Assembly: GCA_900770225.1 (NCBI GenBank) | Contig: CAAGJU010000193.1 | Location: forward strand, 1 to 64,000 | Source: Lachnospiraceae bacterium | Lineage (GTDB): Bacteria; Bacillota; Clostridia; Lachnospirales; Lachnospiraceae | Length of the DNA stretch: 64,000 nt | Reading direction: 5' to 3' | Shown here: positions 7,455 through 16,071 of the stretch, piece after piece | Position numbering within the stretch: position 1 is the stretch's first letter | Layout of the letters: every line of letters starts with the position of its first letter | Made by a program: the position numbers and the translations under genes | The notes under the pieces: model-generated | The model's input: the letters and a program-made list of their open reading frames with translations, nothing else | Database searches by the model: none | What the model was told of the DNA's origin: nothing

Positions 7455-9032
7455 ATGAAATTTACACGCAGCAAAATGACCGGTTCATCTGAGAGCAGAG
7501 TTCGAAATTCCATGCGCAATGCGGCGACCTCCGTGGGAGGCCAGCTGCTGAACAATCTGCTCCGGTTTATCTGCCGCACGGTGTTTATCCATACGCTGGG
7601 CAAGGATTTCCTCGGCATTTCCAGTCTGTACACCAATATCCTGACACTGCTCAGCATATCGGAGCTGGGATTTTCGGCTGCGGTGACCTTCAGTCTGTAC
7701 AAGCCTCTGGCAGAAAATGATCAGGAGACGATCCGCTCGCTGATGGCTTTCTATAAGAAGGCCTACCGCGTGATCGGGCTGATCATTCTCGGCGTGGGAC
7801 TGTGCCTGATGCCGTTCCTGCCGAATCTCATGACCGGTGTGACGGATAAGGTCAACATCTATCTGTATTACTTCCTGTATCTGATGCAGACCGTCGCCTC
7901 CTATCTGTTTTACGCGTACAAGGCCGTGCTGCTCACGGCGGATCAGAAAAAATACATCAGCGACCTGATCAGCTATTTCTGTCAGATCATCATGAATGTC
8001 CTGCAGGTCATCGTGCTGATCGTGCTGCGGTCATTTTTTATCTATACGGTGCTGCTGATCGTAGAAAATATAGTGGCGAACCTGATGGTGGCGGCGTGCG
8101 TTGACCGTCGTTATCCCTACATCCGCGGGAAGGCGAAACCGCTCTCCGAGGGGCAGCGGAAAGATATTTTCACCCGCGTGTACGCGATGGCGCTGTACAA
8201 GGTGAGCTCGGCGATCGGTACGGCGACGGACAACCTGATCATTTCTTCCATGATCAATGTGGCGGCTGTCGGTATCTATAATAACTACTACATGATCATT
8301 CAGGTCTTTCAGAACCTGGTGACGGGTATTTTTCAGTCGGCATCGGCGAGCGTCGGCAACCAGTTCGCAGGGAAAAGCGCGGACCGGAATGCGTTTATTT
8401 TTCGCTGTCTGAGTCTGGCGTGCAATTTTATGGTGACGATGCTCAGCGTGTGCTTCCTCACGGTGTTCCAGCCGTTTATCCGGGCGTGGATCGGAGCGGA
8501 TTACCTGCTGGCGGACAGCGTGCTGATCATCATCGTCTATAATTTCGCGACCAATTACTTCCAGTGTGTGGTGCAGATCTACCGCGAGGCGACGGGCGTT
8601 TTCGTCTACGGAAAGTACCGCGCTGTGGCGACGGCGGTGTCGAACCTGATCATTTCGATCATCCTCGTGAAGCTCATGGGGATCGGCGGCGTATTCCTCG
8701 GGTCGATCATCAGCCGGATGGCGACGACGGGGTGGTATGACGTTGTACTGGTCCATAAAAAGGGGCTGAACAGGTCTCCGGTCAGATTTTTCGTGGAAGA
8801 GGCAATGTGCTGCGGCCTGATCGTTGCGATCGGTTTCGCCGTGATTCGCATCACGGCGCCGATCACGCAGTCTGACTGGATCCTGCTGATCGTCCGCGGC
8901 ATCCTCAGTATCGTGCTGACGAGCCTTGTTTTCTGGCTGATTTACGGACGGAGCAGCGAGTTTGCGTATCTGAAGGATAATGTGATCAGAAGGCTGTTTC
9001 ACAGGAAGGCTGCGGGTCGGGAGAAGAAGTAA
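7455..9032 (+). CDS. Wzx-type oligosaccharide flippase (MOP superfamily)
   Basis: A 525-residue polytopic protein with 12-14 predicted membrane helices across its length, typical of polysaccharide translocases that flip lipid-linked repeat units across the membrane. The N-terminal SVGGQLLNNLLRFICRTVFIHTLG and FLGISSLYTNIL are characteristic of this branch. The ATG at 7455 is preferred over 7389 because the upstream residues are hydrophilic and atypical; AAAGG lies 13 bases before it. It is followed by glycosyltransferase genes, and no Wzy polymerase or priming transferase is visible in the window. Its last 50 bases are repeated twice more downstream. Confidence 0.9.
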   Translation: MKFTRSKMTGSSESRVRNSMRNAATSVGGQLLNNLLRFICRTVFIHTLGKDFLGISSLYTNILTLLSISELGFSAAVTFSLYKPLAENDQETIRSLMAFYKKAYRVIGLIILGVGLCLMPFLPNLMTGVTDKVNIYLYYFLYLMQTVASYLFYAYKAVLLTADQKKYISDLISYFCQIIMNVLQVIVLIVLRSFFIYTVLLIVENIVANLMVAACVDRRYPYIRGKAKPLSEGQRKDIFTRVYAMALYKVSSAIGTATDNLIISSMINVAAVGIYNNYYMIIQVFQNLVTGIFQSASASVGNQFAGKSADRNAFIFRCLSLACNFMVTMLSVCFLTVFQPFIRAWIGADYLLADSVLIIIVYNFATNYFQCVVQIYREATGVFVYGKYRAVATAVSNLIISIILVKLMGIGGVFLGSIISRMATTGWYDVVLVHKKGLNRSPVRFFVEEAMCCGLIVAIGFAVIRITAPITQSDWILLIVRGILSIVLTSLVFWLIYGRSSEFAYLKDNVIRRLFHRKAAGREKK

Positions 9033-9133
9033 AGATCGGAAGGCTGTTTCTCAGGAAGCCCGCCGGCCAGGATAATAAGTAATGATCGGAAGGCTTTTGC
9101 ACAGGAAGTTCGAAGGTCGGGAGAAAAAATAGA
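8984..9133 (+). repeat. Three 50-bp tandem copies of the flippase 3' end
   Basis: Copies at 8984-9033, 9034-9083 and 9084-9133, each starting GATCRGAAGGCT and ending in a GAGAARAA-like stretch and an in-place stop codon (TAA, TAA, TAG). Copy 1 is the real gene end. Copies 2 and 3 make up the entire gap to the next gene, whose ATG is at 9135. Confidence 0.9.
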
Positions 9134-9134
9134 G

Positions 9135-10271
9135 ATGGTACCGGAAAAAATATGGGTCACGGCTGTGGTCGTGACATATAACCGAAAAGAACTTCTGACT
9201 GTGTGTCTGGAAGCACTGCTGCAGCAGACCCGGCGTCCGGACCGGATCCTTGTGATCAACAACGCCAGCACGGACGGGACGGAGAAATTGTTTGCTCCGG
9301 GCGGTGCGTTTGCACGGCCGGAGATCGAGCTGGTCACTCTGCCGGAAAATGTCGGCGGTGCGGGCGGCTTCGCCGAGGGAATCCGCCGGGCGGTGTCTGG
9401 CGGCGGATTTCGAGAGGATAGTGCTGAGAAAGGTACAGAGGCCGGAACTTACGCGAAAAACAACACAGATATTTCTGAATCTGCCGATTTTGTGAATAAA
9501 AACACAGGAGTATCTGGATCCGCCGATTCTGCGAAAGAAGATACAGAAGTATCCGACACAAACGAGATAAAGGCAACAACGGAAAAGATTAGGGACGCGG
9601 TGTGGATCATGGACGATGACACGATCCCGTCGCCGGGGGCGCTGGAGGGGCTGCTTTCGACGTGGGAACATCTGCAGGCAGAGGGCGTATCCCCTTCTTT
9701 TCTTGCGAGCACGGTGTTCGGGCCTGCCGGTGAGCCGATGAATGTACCGGTGATCGATCAGCGTACGACAGATAACGGCTACAGTGACTGGTATCGCTAC
9801 CTTGGAGATGGCTGCGTCCGCATCCGTCAGGCGACATTTGTGTCACTCCTTTTTCCGGGTGAAATTGTGCGCCGCGTCGGATTGCCGATTGCGGAATATT
9901 TTATCTGGGGTGATGACACGGAATACACCAGAAGGCTGGTGCGGGATGCGGGGCCGGCGTTTCTGTGCGGGCAGAGCCGCGTGGAGCACCGGAGATTCAA
10001 CGTGAAGAAAATCTCTGTATTTGAAGAGAATAATCCTGCCCGGATACGGCTTTATTTTTATTATTTCCGCAATGCCCTGTATAATGCCAGAATCTACGAG
10101 GGAACCGGGCGGACCGCGGGTCGTTTTCTGGGGTATCTGGCGATGAGCTTCTCTGTATTCTTCAGAAAAAATCAACAGCACCGGATGCAGAAGTTCCTGA
10201 CGATACAGAAAGGCTGTTTCGCATTTCTGGCACACAGAAGCCCGTCGGGGCAGCCGGAGCGAAGAGGCTAG
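9135..10271 (+). CDS. Glycosyltransferase family 2 with repeat insertion
   Basis: A GT-A fold transferase, 378 residues, with VVVTYNR near the start, NNASTDGT, and the metal-binding DDD at about 158-160 (IMDDDT). GlfT2-like galactofuranosyl- or rhamnosyltransferases have this look; donor and acceptor are unknown. Between the nucleotide-binding half and the DDD motif lies a hydrophilic stretch (about residues 95-150). It contains three tandem 13-residue units encoded by 39-bp DNA repeats at 9453-9569, and seems an insertion into an otherwise ordinary enzyme. The gene starts two bases after the last copy of the upstream gene-end repeat. Confidence 0.88.
   Translation: MVPEKIWVTAVVVTYNRKELLTVCLEALLQQTRRPDRILVINNASTDGTEKLFAPGGAFARPEIELVTLPENVGGAGGFAEGIRRAVSGGGFREDSAEKGTEAGTYAKNNTDISESADFVNKNTGVSGSADSAKEDTEVSDTNEIKATTEKIRDAVWIMDDDTIPSPGALEGLLSTWEHLQAEGVSPSFLASTVFGPAGEPMNVPVIDQRTTDNGYSDWYRYLGDGCVRIRQATFVSLLFPGEIVRRVGLPIAEYFIWGDDTEYTRRLVRDAGPAFLCGQSRVEHRRFNVKKISVFEENNPARIRLYFYYFRNALYNARIYEGTGRTAGRFLGYLAMSFSVFFRKNQQHRMQKFLTIQKGCFAFLAHRSPSGQPERRG
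9453..9569 (+). repeat. In-frame 39-bp tandem repeat inside the glycosyltransferase gene
   Basis: Units at 9453-9491, 9492-9530 and 9531-9569 encode AKNNTDISESADF, VNKNTGVSGSADS and AKEDTEVSDTNEI. A more degenerate copy may precede them. Confidence 0.8.
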
Positions 10272-10276
10272 GCGTC

Positions 10277-11479
10277 ATGGAATTGGATACACAGAGAGAT
10301 ACGACAACGGAACATGGTCCGCTGAAGGAGAAGATAACGGAACATGCTCCGAAGAAGGATACAACAACGGAACAGGGTCAGCTGAAGGATAAGACAATGG
10401 AGCAGGAGCCGCAGAAGGATCATACATCTGAACCGGAGGTTTCCGTCATCGTCCCGATTTATAACATGGAAAGCTGTCTGCCCGCCTGTGTAAAAAGCAT
10501 AGCGGAGCAGGGCGCCTGTGTGCGGGAGATTATCCTTGTGGATGACGGTTCGACAGATGGCAGCCGGACCGTATGTGAAGGGTTGGCGCGGGATGATGCC
10601 AGGATTCGTGTGATCGCAAAGGAAAACGGCGGCACGGCAACGGCCCGAAACGCCGGCCTCGCTGTCGCGCAGGGCCAGTGGATTGCTTTTGTCGACCCGG
10701 ATGACAGCCTTGTACCGGACGCCTTTGTACAGCTGCTGTCCGCGGCTGATGCAGAGATGGATATCATCTGCGCCGATTTTGAGGTGGTTTATCACGATGC
10801 GGCAAATGGGCAGACGGTAAAAAAGTCGCGTTTTTTTGCTGATGAGATGACGGCGTCCTCGGCAGAGGAAAAAATGCCTCTGTACAGGCAGCTTTTCGAC
10901 ACGCGCTACGGGCAGCAGAGGAAAAGCACTGTTACGGGCATCGGTGTTCCCTGGGCGAAGCTGTACCGGCGGGATTTCCTGCGTGAACATCAGCTTGCTT
11001 TTGATCCGTCGCTGCGAAGAATGCAGGATAACATGTTTAACCTGTATGCTTTTTGTGCCGCGCGAAGCATTCGGTATGTTCACCGGACCGTTTATCAGTA
11101 CGACTATGGGCATACGGACAGGCTGCTCCGTTCCTTCAAACCGGCCTATGCAGATACGGCGCAGGCCATTGTCCTGGCGAGAAGAGAAGCACTGCAGCGG
11201 ACGGGGCTGGAGAAAGATGAGAGAATCAGGCGGGCTGCCTTTAATGAAGCACTGAACCTGTATGCGACGGCCCTGAAGCGCTCGGTATTTCATCCGGACA
11301 ATCAGATTCCGTTCCGGGAAAAAGCAAAGGCGGCGGACAGACTGAAGCAGACAGATGCTTTTGCCCCGCTGTTCCGTTCCGGAGCAGGAAAAGAGGCAGA
11401 TTGCAGAAAAAACAGGATCTTCCGTTTTCTGGCGGCGAGGGGCTGCTGGCGGATCATATCGACCTATCTGGAGCGGTAG
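10277..11479 (+). CDS. Glycosyltransferase family 2 with repeated N-terminal extension
   Basis: A 400-residue GT2 enzyme: VSVIVPIYNM at about 55-64, DDGSTDGS at about 92-99, and the metal-binding D-P-D-D (FVDPDDS) near 138. It adds a sugar to the growing lipid-linked unit at the membrane; sugar identity is unknown. GT2 proteins normally begin within a few residues of the VSVIVP strand. Here about 54 extra residues come first, made of four and a half 10-residue units encoded by 30-bp DNA repeats at 10301-10438. No ATG between the repeat and the domain has a ribosome-binding site, so the extension is probably translated. It begins five bases after the previous gene. Confidence 0.88.
   Translation: MELDTQRDTTTEHGPLKEKITEHAPKKDTTTEQGQLKDKTMEQEPQKDHTSEPEVSVIVPIYNMESCLPACVKSIAEQGACVREIILVDDGSTDGSRTVCEGLARDDARIRVIAKENGGTATARNAGLAVAQGQWIAFVDPDDSLVPDAFVQLLSAADAEMDIICADFEVVYHDAANGQTVKKSRFFADEMTASSAEEKMPLYRQLFDTRYGQQRKSTVTGIGVPWAKLYRRDFLREHQLAFDPSLRRMQDNMFNLYAFCAARSIRYVHRTVYQYDYGHTDRLLRSFKPAYADTAQAIVLARREALQRTGLEKDERIRRAAFNEALNLYATALKRSVFHPDNQIPFREKAKAADRLKQTDAFAPLFRSGAGKEADCRKNRIFRFLAARGCWRIISTYLER
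10301..10438 (+). repeat. In-frame 30-bp tandem repeat at the 5' end of a glycosyltransferase gene
   Basis: Four full units (10301-10330, 10331-10360, 10361-10390, 10391-10420) and a partial one encode TTTEHGPLKE, KITEHAPKKD, TTTEQGQLKD, KTMEQEPQKD and HTSEPE. Confidence 0.85.
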
Positions 11480-11662
11480 AACCTGAAGTTGACGCGCCCT
11501 GAGCGGTTATTAAGGAAAGCTTAATCTGAACGGGTATACACAGGGATGGCTGATCCTGAACGTTCATGTCTGTGGATGACTTATCTTATATGGTAGCAAA
11601 TAAGAAGAACGAACCAGGACGTTATGGATGCGGATGGCATCACAGACGTCGCAGAGTGAATT

Positions 11663-12922
11663 ATGAGTGAAGAACAGCGAATCATTTATTTTACACAGGA
11701 GGAGATCAGCACAAAGCCGCCGTGCGTTTCGGAGGTCCTGATTCTGAAGGATCTGGGCGTCGATGTGCGTGTGCTGACGACATGGTGCAATGCGGCGACA
11801 CAGAAGCTTTTTCGTGAACGCGGCATTCCCTGCACCCTGATGCGGGATGGCCCCTCCACGCGAAAAAGCGGACGCAGCCAGCTGTTACGCAAAGCCGCGA
11901 ATGCCGTGCGATATCAATCCATGCTGCACCGGTATTTCCGGGCAAATGCAGACAGCCGCACCGCTGTCTGGCTCGGGACGGAAAAATCACTGATGAGCTA
12001 TCCCCGTTTCTGGAAACAGCAGAACCGGCTGATCCAGAATGCGCTGGAATTCTATGAAAAGCCTGACTATCAGAAGCGCATGAAAAATTACACGGCATTT
12101 GCGGATGTGACGACAGCCTGCGAGAGCCATCGCGCTGCACTGATGAAACAGTACTGGCATCTCCGGGAGGATCCGTTTGTGCTTCCGAATAAGCCTTATC
12201 TGCATCCGGGCAAAAGAAATCTGGAGGGCAGCACGCCGGAGAACAGGGAACGGATCCGGCAGATGGCGGGGAAAAAGGTACTGCTGTACCAGGGTATTTT
12301 TTCGCCGGACCGCGATCTGATGCCGCTGGCAAAAGCGCTGGCCGCGTATGAAGAAAAGAGCAGAAGTGAGGAGACCCGCGGCGGACATGATTCGGATGTC
12401 ACAGTTTCAGGAGAGTGTCTTGAGAGCGTGGGACATTCAGGAGAGCATCCCGAGAATGTGAGAAATTCAGGAGTGCATGATCCGCTATGGCTTGTGCTCA
12501 TCGGGAGCTGCGACAACGAATTCGTCAGCAAGCTGAAGGAGGCTTATCCGTACACGATGAACCTCGGATTTGTACCGGCGCCGCTGCACCTGGAGATCAC
12601 CTCGCATGCCCGTTATTGCGTAGCTTATTATAAGGACAATACGCTGAATAACCGCTATTGTGCACCGAACAAGATCTATGAGGCGGCGGGCTTCGGCATT
12701 CCGGTGCTTGCCAATCAGGTGCCTGGTCTGACGTCGACAGTCGGTGCGAGCGGCGCCGGGCGATGCGTGAATTTTGATGATCCTGCGGCTGTCGCCGAAG
12801 CGCTTGATGATATGGAAGAGCATTACGACCGCTATTCGGCAGCTGCGCGTAAATTTTTCGATGACACCGACAATGCGGACACCGTCAGGCGGATTGTGCA
12901 GAGAGTGTTTGCACAGCAGTGA
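11663..12922 (+). CDS. Glycosyltransferase, GT-B fold (GT4-like)
   Basis: A 419-residue GT-B enzyme. The C-terminal donor-binding half carries KIYEAAGFGIPVLAN (about 336-350), the usual E-x7-E-like region of GT4 enzymes, preceded by a VLLYQGIF strand near 212. The N-terminal half is less recognisable. A hydrophilic stretch at about 235-275 interrupts the strand order and is encoded by three 30-bp repeats (12394-12483). Donor and acceptor are unknown. A 183-bp gap precedes it with no obvious promoter or terminator, so it is probably part of the same operon. Confidence 0.85.
   Translation: MSEEQRIIYFTQEEISTKPPCVSEVLILKDLGVDVRVLTTWCNAATQKLFRERGIPCTLMRDGPSTRKSGRSQLLRKAANAVRYQSMLHRYFRANADSRTAVWLGTEKSLMSYPRFWKQQNRLIQNALEFYEKPDYQKRMKNYTAFADVTTACESHRAALMKQYWHLREDPFVLPNKPYLHPGKRNLEGSTPENRERIRQMAGKKVLLYQGIFSPDRDLMPLAKALAAYEEKSRSEETRGGHDSDVTVSGECLESVGHSGEHPENVRNSGVHDPLWLVLIGSCDNEFVSKLKEAYPYTMNLGFVPAPLHLEITSHARYCVAYYKDNTLNNRYCAPNKIYEAAGFGIPVLANQVPGLTSTVGASGAGRCVNFDDPAAVAEALDDMEEHYDRYSAAARKFFDDTDNADTVRRIVQRVFAQQ
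12394..12483 (+). repeat. In-frame 30-bp tandem repeat inside the GT4-like gene
   Basis: Three units encode DVTVSGECLE, SVGHSGEHPE and NVRNSGVHDP. The TTCAGGAG core is conserved in all three. Confidence 0.8.
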
Positions 12923-13022
12923 GCATACGCTGTACTGCGAATATTTTTGCCGTAGGGAGTTGTGCGGCTGAGCAGCAGGAATTGTGCATTCGCAGGCACA
13001 GACCTGAGAATATTGGTTGAGA

Positions 13023-14204
13023 ATGAAAATACTGGTAATAGGCTATTATTATTCGATGAATCTGGGTGACACGGTCATCTGCGACTGCGTGGCATCCTGG
13101 CTTCGCGAGACTTTTCCGGCGGATGAGGTAGTGATCCGCGATATTTGGGGCCGCGGGGAATATGCGGCATCGCCGGATGTCAGCATGAAGATGATCAGAA
13201 AGCAGCGGCACCGTGTACAGGTAAGGACCTGGCTGACGCAGCATACGACATATGACAGCCAGCTGAAGCATGAGCAGTATGTGCTGGAAAAATACGGCGC
13301 TGCCATGCGTAAAATCGCTGAGGAACTCTGCGACCTTGTCGTATTTGCCGGAGGCCAGCTGCTTACGGATCTGATGAGCCATGAGCTTTCTTTTTATATC
13401 CGGGCGTTTGACAAACGGCATATTCCGGTGTTTCTTCATGCGCTGGGAACCGGGCCGTGCCACAGCAGGAATCTGAACAGCGAACTGAAAGAAGCACTGC
13501 ACCTTTCATCTGTCGTTTATCTGTCTGTGAGAGATCATCTGAACGCAGTGAATCAGCGGTATTTCGATGAAGGGGCCGGATCGTATGTCGGTAATTGTGT
13601 CCGGCAGGCGGTATTTACCGCGGATCCCGGGCTCTGGGCTGCTGATGTATATCATGTGAGCAAAAATCAAGTCACCGGTCCAATCGGCCTGGGCATTATG
13701 TATCCGGGCAGCATCCCGATGGGAAAGGCTGTGCGGTTCTGGAAACGGCTTATCTGCCTGCTGAACAAAAACGGCGTGCACTGGCAGATTTTTACCAATG
13801 GAGATAACCGGGATCAGCTTTTTGCAAAGTATATTCTGGATCAGCTCCCGTCACTGACGAAAGAGCAGAGGGAGCGCTGTTGTGCAGCACCGCCGGGAAA
13901 CGCAGAGGGACTGGTCCGTCAGATCAGCGGCTATCAGAGCATCATCTCGTTTCGCCTTCACAGCCACATCATCGCGGCATCGCTGCAGGTGCCGTCGGTC
14001 GCCATAGTATGGGACGACAAGCTGCGTGAATTTTTCGGACTTTTTGACCGTGAAAAATACTGCCTGTCAGTATCGGATTCTCCGGAAAAAGTGTTGGAGA
14101 CTTTGAAAGAGGCTGAGCAGAACGGATGGCCGGAGAAGAAGATACTGCAGCTGAGAGAAGAAAGCAGAAAAATGCTGGAGCAGGCCGTTAAACAATATCA
14201 TTGA
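13023..14204 (+). CDS. Polysaccharide pyruvyl transferase family protein
   Basis: A 393-residue protein with the family's N-terminal NLGDTVIC motif (about 16-23), a FAGGQLL strand, SVRDHLN, and C-terminal RLHSHIIAASLQVPSV (about 313-328). This is the conserved RxHxxI-A region of the CsaB/WcaK-like family, which attaches pyruvate ketals to wall or capsule sugars; some members have other sugar-transfer roles. The ATG at 13023 begins directly at the first beta-strand; a TTG two codons earlier is possible. It follows the GT4 gene in the same direction. Confidence 0.85.
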   Translation: MKILVIGYYYSMNLGDTVICDCVASWLRETFPADEVVIRDIWGRGEYAASPDVSMKMIRKQRHRVQVRTWLTQHTTYDSQLKHEQYVLEKYGAAMRKIAEELCDLVVFAGGQLLTDLMSHELSFYIRAFDKRHIPVFLHALGTGPCHSRNLNSELKEALHLSSVVYLSVRDHLNAVNQRYFDEGAGSYVGNCVRQAVFTADPGLWAADVYHVSKNQVTGPIGLGIMYPGSIPMGKAVRFWKRLICLLNKNGVHWQIFTNGDNRDQLFAKYILDQLPSLTKEQRERCCAAPPGNAEGLVRQISGYQSIISFRLHSHIIAASLQVPSVAIVWDDKLREFFGLFDREKYCLSVSDSPEKVLETLKEAEQNGWPEKKILQLREESRKMLEQAVKQYH

Positions 14205-14380
14205 TGACAAAATCTGCAAATGCAGTATATGATTTTCCGAGTGGATTTCCAATGTGGATCTCCAACATGGGCCTGACATAGATTTTTAATATGGATTTCT
14301 CATGTGATTTGGAGTGTGGAATTTCATCATAGAATTTTTACATGGTTTTCAGACCCGGATTTGCGGATATGAATTTCACG

Positions 14381-14473
14381 TATGGATATCTGGCGAAAAG
14401 AAGGCACGGCATATAGATATCTGGCGAAAAGAAAGCACGGCATATGGATATCCGACGAAGAGAAGGTACGGTA
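14381..14473 (+). repeat. Three 31-bp tandem repeats before pssD-like gene
   Basis: Units at 14381-14411, 14412-14442 and 14443-14473, core ATATCTGGCGAAAAGAA. The last ends four bases before the TTG/ATG start. The preceding 14220-14350 region looks like a more decayed series built on ATGGATTTC. Together they fill the 273-bp gap. Confidence 0.85.
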
Positions 14474-14477
14474 ATTG

Positions 14478-14957
14478 ATGAAGAAGGGTAAAGGCGGGCA
14501 ATTAAAAATTTGTTTTGCGGCCTCGTCGGGTGGTCATTATGAGCAGCTCATGATGCTGGAGCCGCTGATGCGGAAATACGACAGCTTCGTCGTGACGGAG
14601 AAGACCCGCTACAGCAAACCGCTGAAGGGGACGGACACGTGGTATCTGCTGCAGGTGAACCGGCGGGAGGCGGATTTTCCGCTGAAGCTGATCGCGAATG
14701 CGGCAAAAGCCATCTCCATCCTGCACAGGGAAAAACCGGATGTCGTCGTGACGACCGGTGTGCTGGCCGTTGTACCGCTCTGTCTGCTGCAGAAGCTGCG
14801 CGGTGGAAAGCTGATTTATATTGAATCATTCGCGAAGGTCAGCGGGCCGACTGAGACAGGCCGTTTTCTGTATCGCTTCGCCGACCGCTTCTATGTGCAG
14901 TGGCCTTCTATGCTCAAATTTTATCCGAAGGCAAAATATATCGGAGGAATCTATTGA
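14478..14957 (+). CDS. PssD/Cps14F-like (ALG14-type) glycosyltransferase subunit
   Basis: A 159-residue membrane-associated partner of a two-part glycosyltransferase. ASSGGHYEQLM near the N-terminus and DVVVTTG, YIESFAKV, G-R-F-L-Y and the terminal YIGGIY are the ALG14/PssD signatures. In the family, this subunit anchors and activates the PssE/ALG13 subunit encoded next. ATG at 14478; TTG at 14475 would add one residue. In most capsule clusters the two genes abut or overlap; here 195 bp separate them. Confidence 0.92.
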   Translation: MKKGKGGQLKICFAASSGGHYEQLMMLEPLMRKYDSFVVTEKTRYSKPLKGTDTWYLLQVNRREADFPLKLIANAAKAISILHREKPDVVVTTGVLAVVPLCLLQKLRGGKLIYIESFAKVSGPTETGRFLYRFADRFYVQWPSMLKFYPKAKYIGGIY

Positions 14958-15152
14958 TCTCTGCGGGTGACTTGTTTGTGATCCGTATGGCAGAGAGAAT
15001 CACAATAGCTGGTTGTCTTTTCGTCTGTAGCTCTGTGACAGATGTTAACCGGCAAACAGAATCCTGAAGAAAAGAGCTGGCATAGTTTTAGCACGATAGG
15101 GTTTTGACTCAATAGACAGAAGTAATGGACAGTATGCCAAGAGGGATGTGAG

Positions 15153-15635
15153 ATGATATTTGTGACAGTGGGTTCTCAGAAATTTCCGTTTGACCGTCTG
15201 CTGAAAGCAGTAGACGAGCTGGTCGGAAACGGGACAATCACCGAAGAAGTTTTTGCACAGACCGGCTATAGTACCTATCAGCCGGTCCATTATGCATACA
15301 GTGCCTTTATGGACCGCGATGCCTTCCGCGAGGCAGAGGGAAAAGCTGATCTGGTCATCACCCACGGCGGCAGCGGAGCGATCATCGGAGCTCTGAAACA
15401 GGGCAAGCGGGTCATCGCGGTTCCGCGACTTGCCGCTTACGGAGAGCACGTGGATGATCATCAGAAGCAGCTGGTATCTCAGTTCTCCGAAGCACACCTG
15501 ATCCTCATGTGTACGGATATGCAAAATCTGCCGGCATGCATAGAAAAAGCACGGACAGAGAAATTCGCCCACTATGAGAGCCATACGCAGGATTTCATTG
15601 CTGACATCGACAGATATCTCCAGTCGCTTTGTTGA
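15153..15635 (+). CDS. PssE/Cps14G-like (ALG13-type) glycosyltransferase catalytic subunit
   Basis: A 160-residue UDP-sugar-binding half: MIFVTVGSQKFPFDRL at the start, ITHGGSGAIIGAL at about 70-82 and VPRLAAYGEHVDDHQ near 91-105, all hallmarks of ALG13/PssE and MurG-like C-domains. With the upstream PssD-like protein it should form a transferase on the cytoplasmic face, typically adding Gal or GlcNAc to a lipid-linked sugar. ATG at 15153 follows GAGGGATGTGAG. It ends the polysaccharide run. Confidence 0.92.
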   Translation: MIFVTVGSQKFPFDRLLKAVDELVGNGTITEEVFAQTGYSTYQPVHYAYSAFMDRDAFREAEGKADLVITHGGSGAIIGALKQGKRVIAVPRLAAYGEHVDDHQKQLVSQFSEAHLILMCTDMQNLPACIEKARTEKFAHYESHTQDFIADIDRYLQSLC

Positions 15636-15867
15636 GATTTATACGCTGACCGGGAAGAGCGGCGCCGGCAAGAGCAGCTTTTTCGGGACCATGACAGGCA
15701 TGAATAGATACAACGGCGTGATTCGTCTGGAGGGCACTGATATCCGGAAATTCCGGAGGAGAGATGCCGGCAAAATCGGTTTTGTCACGCAGAATCCGCA
15801 GGATCAGTTCATCGGCGGGACGGTCAGAGAAGAGATCATGGCAGCTCTGCGGAAGTTTATAACCTGA
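15630..15867 (+). pseudogene. Fragment of an ECF-type ABC ATPase
   Basis: About 79 codons in a different frame from the preceding gene encode the Walker A stretch LTGKSGAGKSSF and the Q-loop region FVTQNPQDQFIGGTVREEI, as in EcfA/CbiO-type ATPases. The N-terminal strands, signature motif and Walker B are missing, and no start codon with a ribosome-binding site is in place. It begins exactly at the end of the PssE-like gene, so it is a deletion remnant. Confidence 0.75.
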
Positions 15868-15876
15868 TACAAAAAT

Positions 15877-15938
15877 GGGACTTTCCCGGCTGTACTGCCC
15901 GGACGGCAGTAACGGCCATGGAAAGTCCCGTTTTTTTC
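15877..15938 (+). terminator. Intrinsic terminator at the end of the polysaccharide cluster
   Basis: GGGACTTTCC pairs with GGAAAGTCCC, with an inner TACTGCC/GGCAGTA stem, followed by seven T. Confidence 0.9.
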
Positions 15939-16071
15939 AATCTTATACTTTGTATTTTATGGATTGAGCTCTTCCATCGATGTTCAGTGCGTTAAGCACT
16001 CTATTCCAGGGATGGGATGGTGTATCAGACGGATTATCCTGTCCGATTTTAGTGATGCGTATTTACACTTT

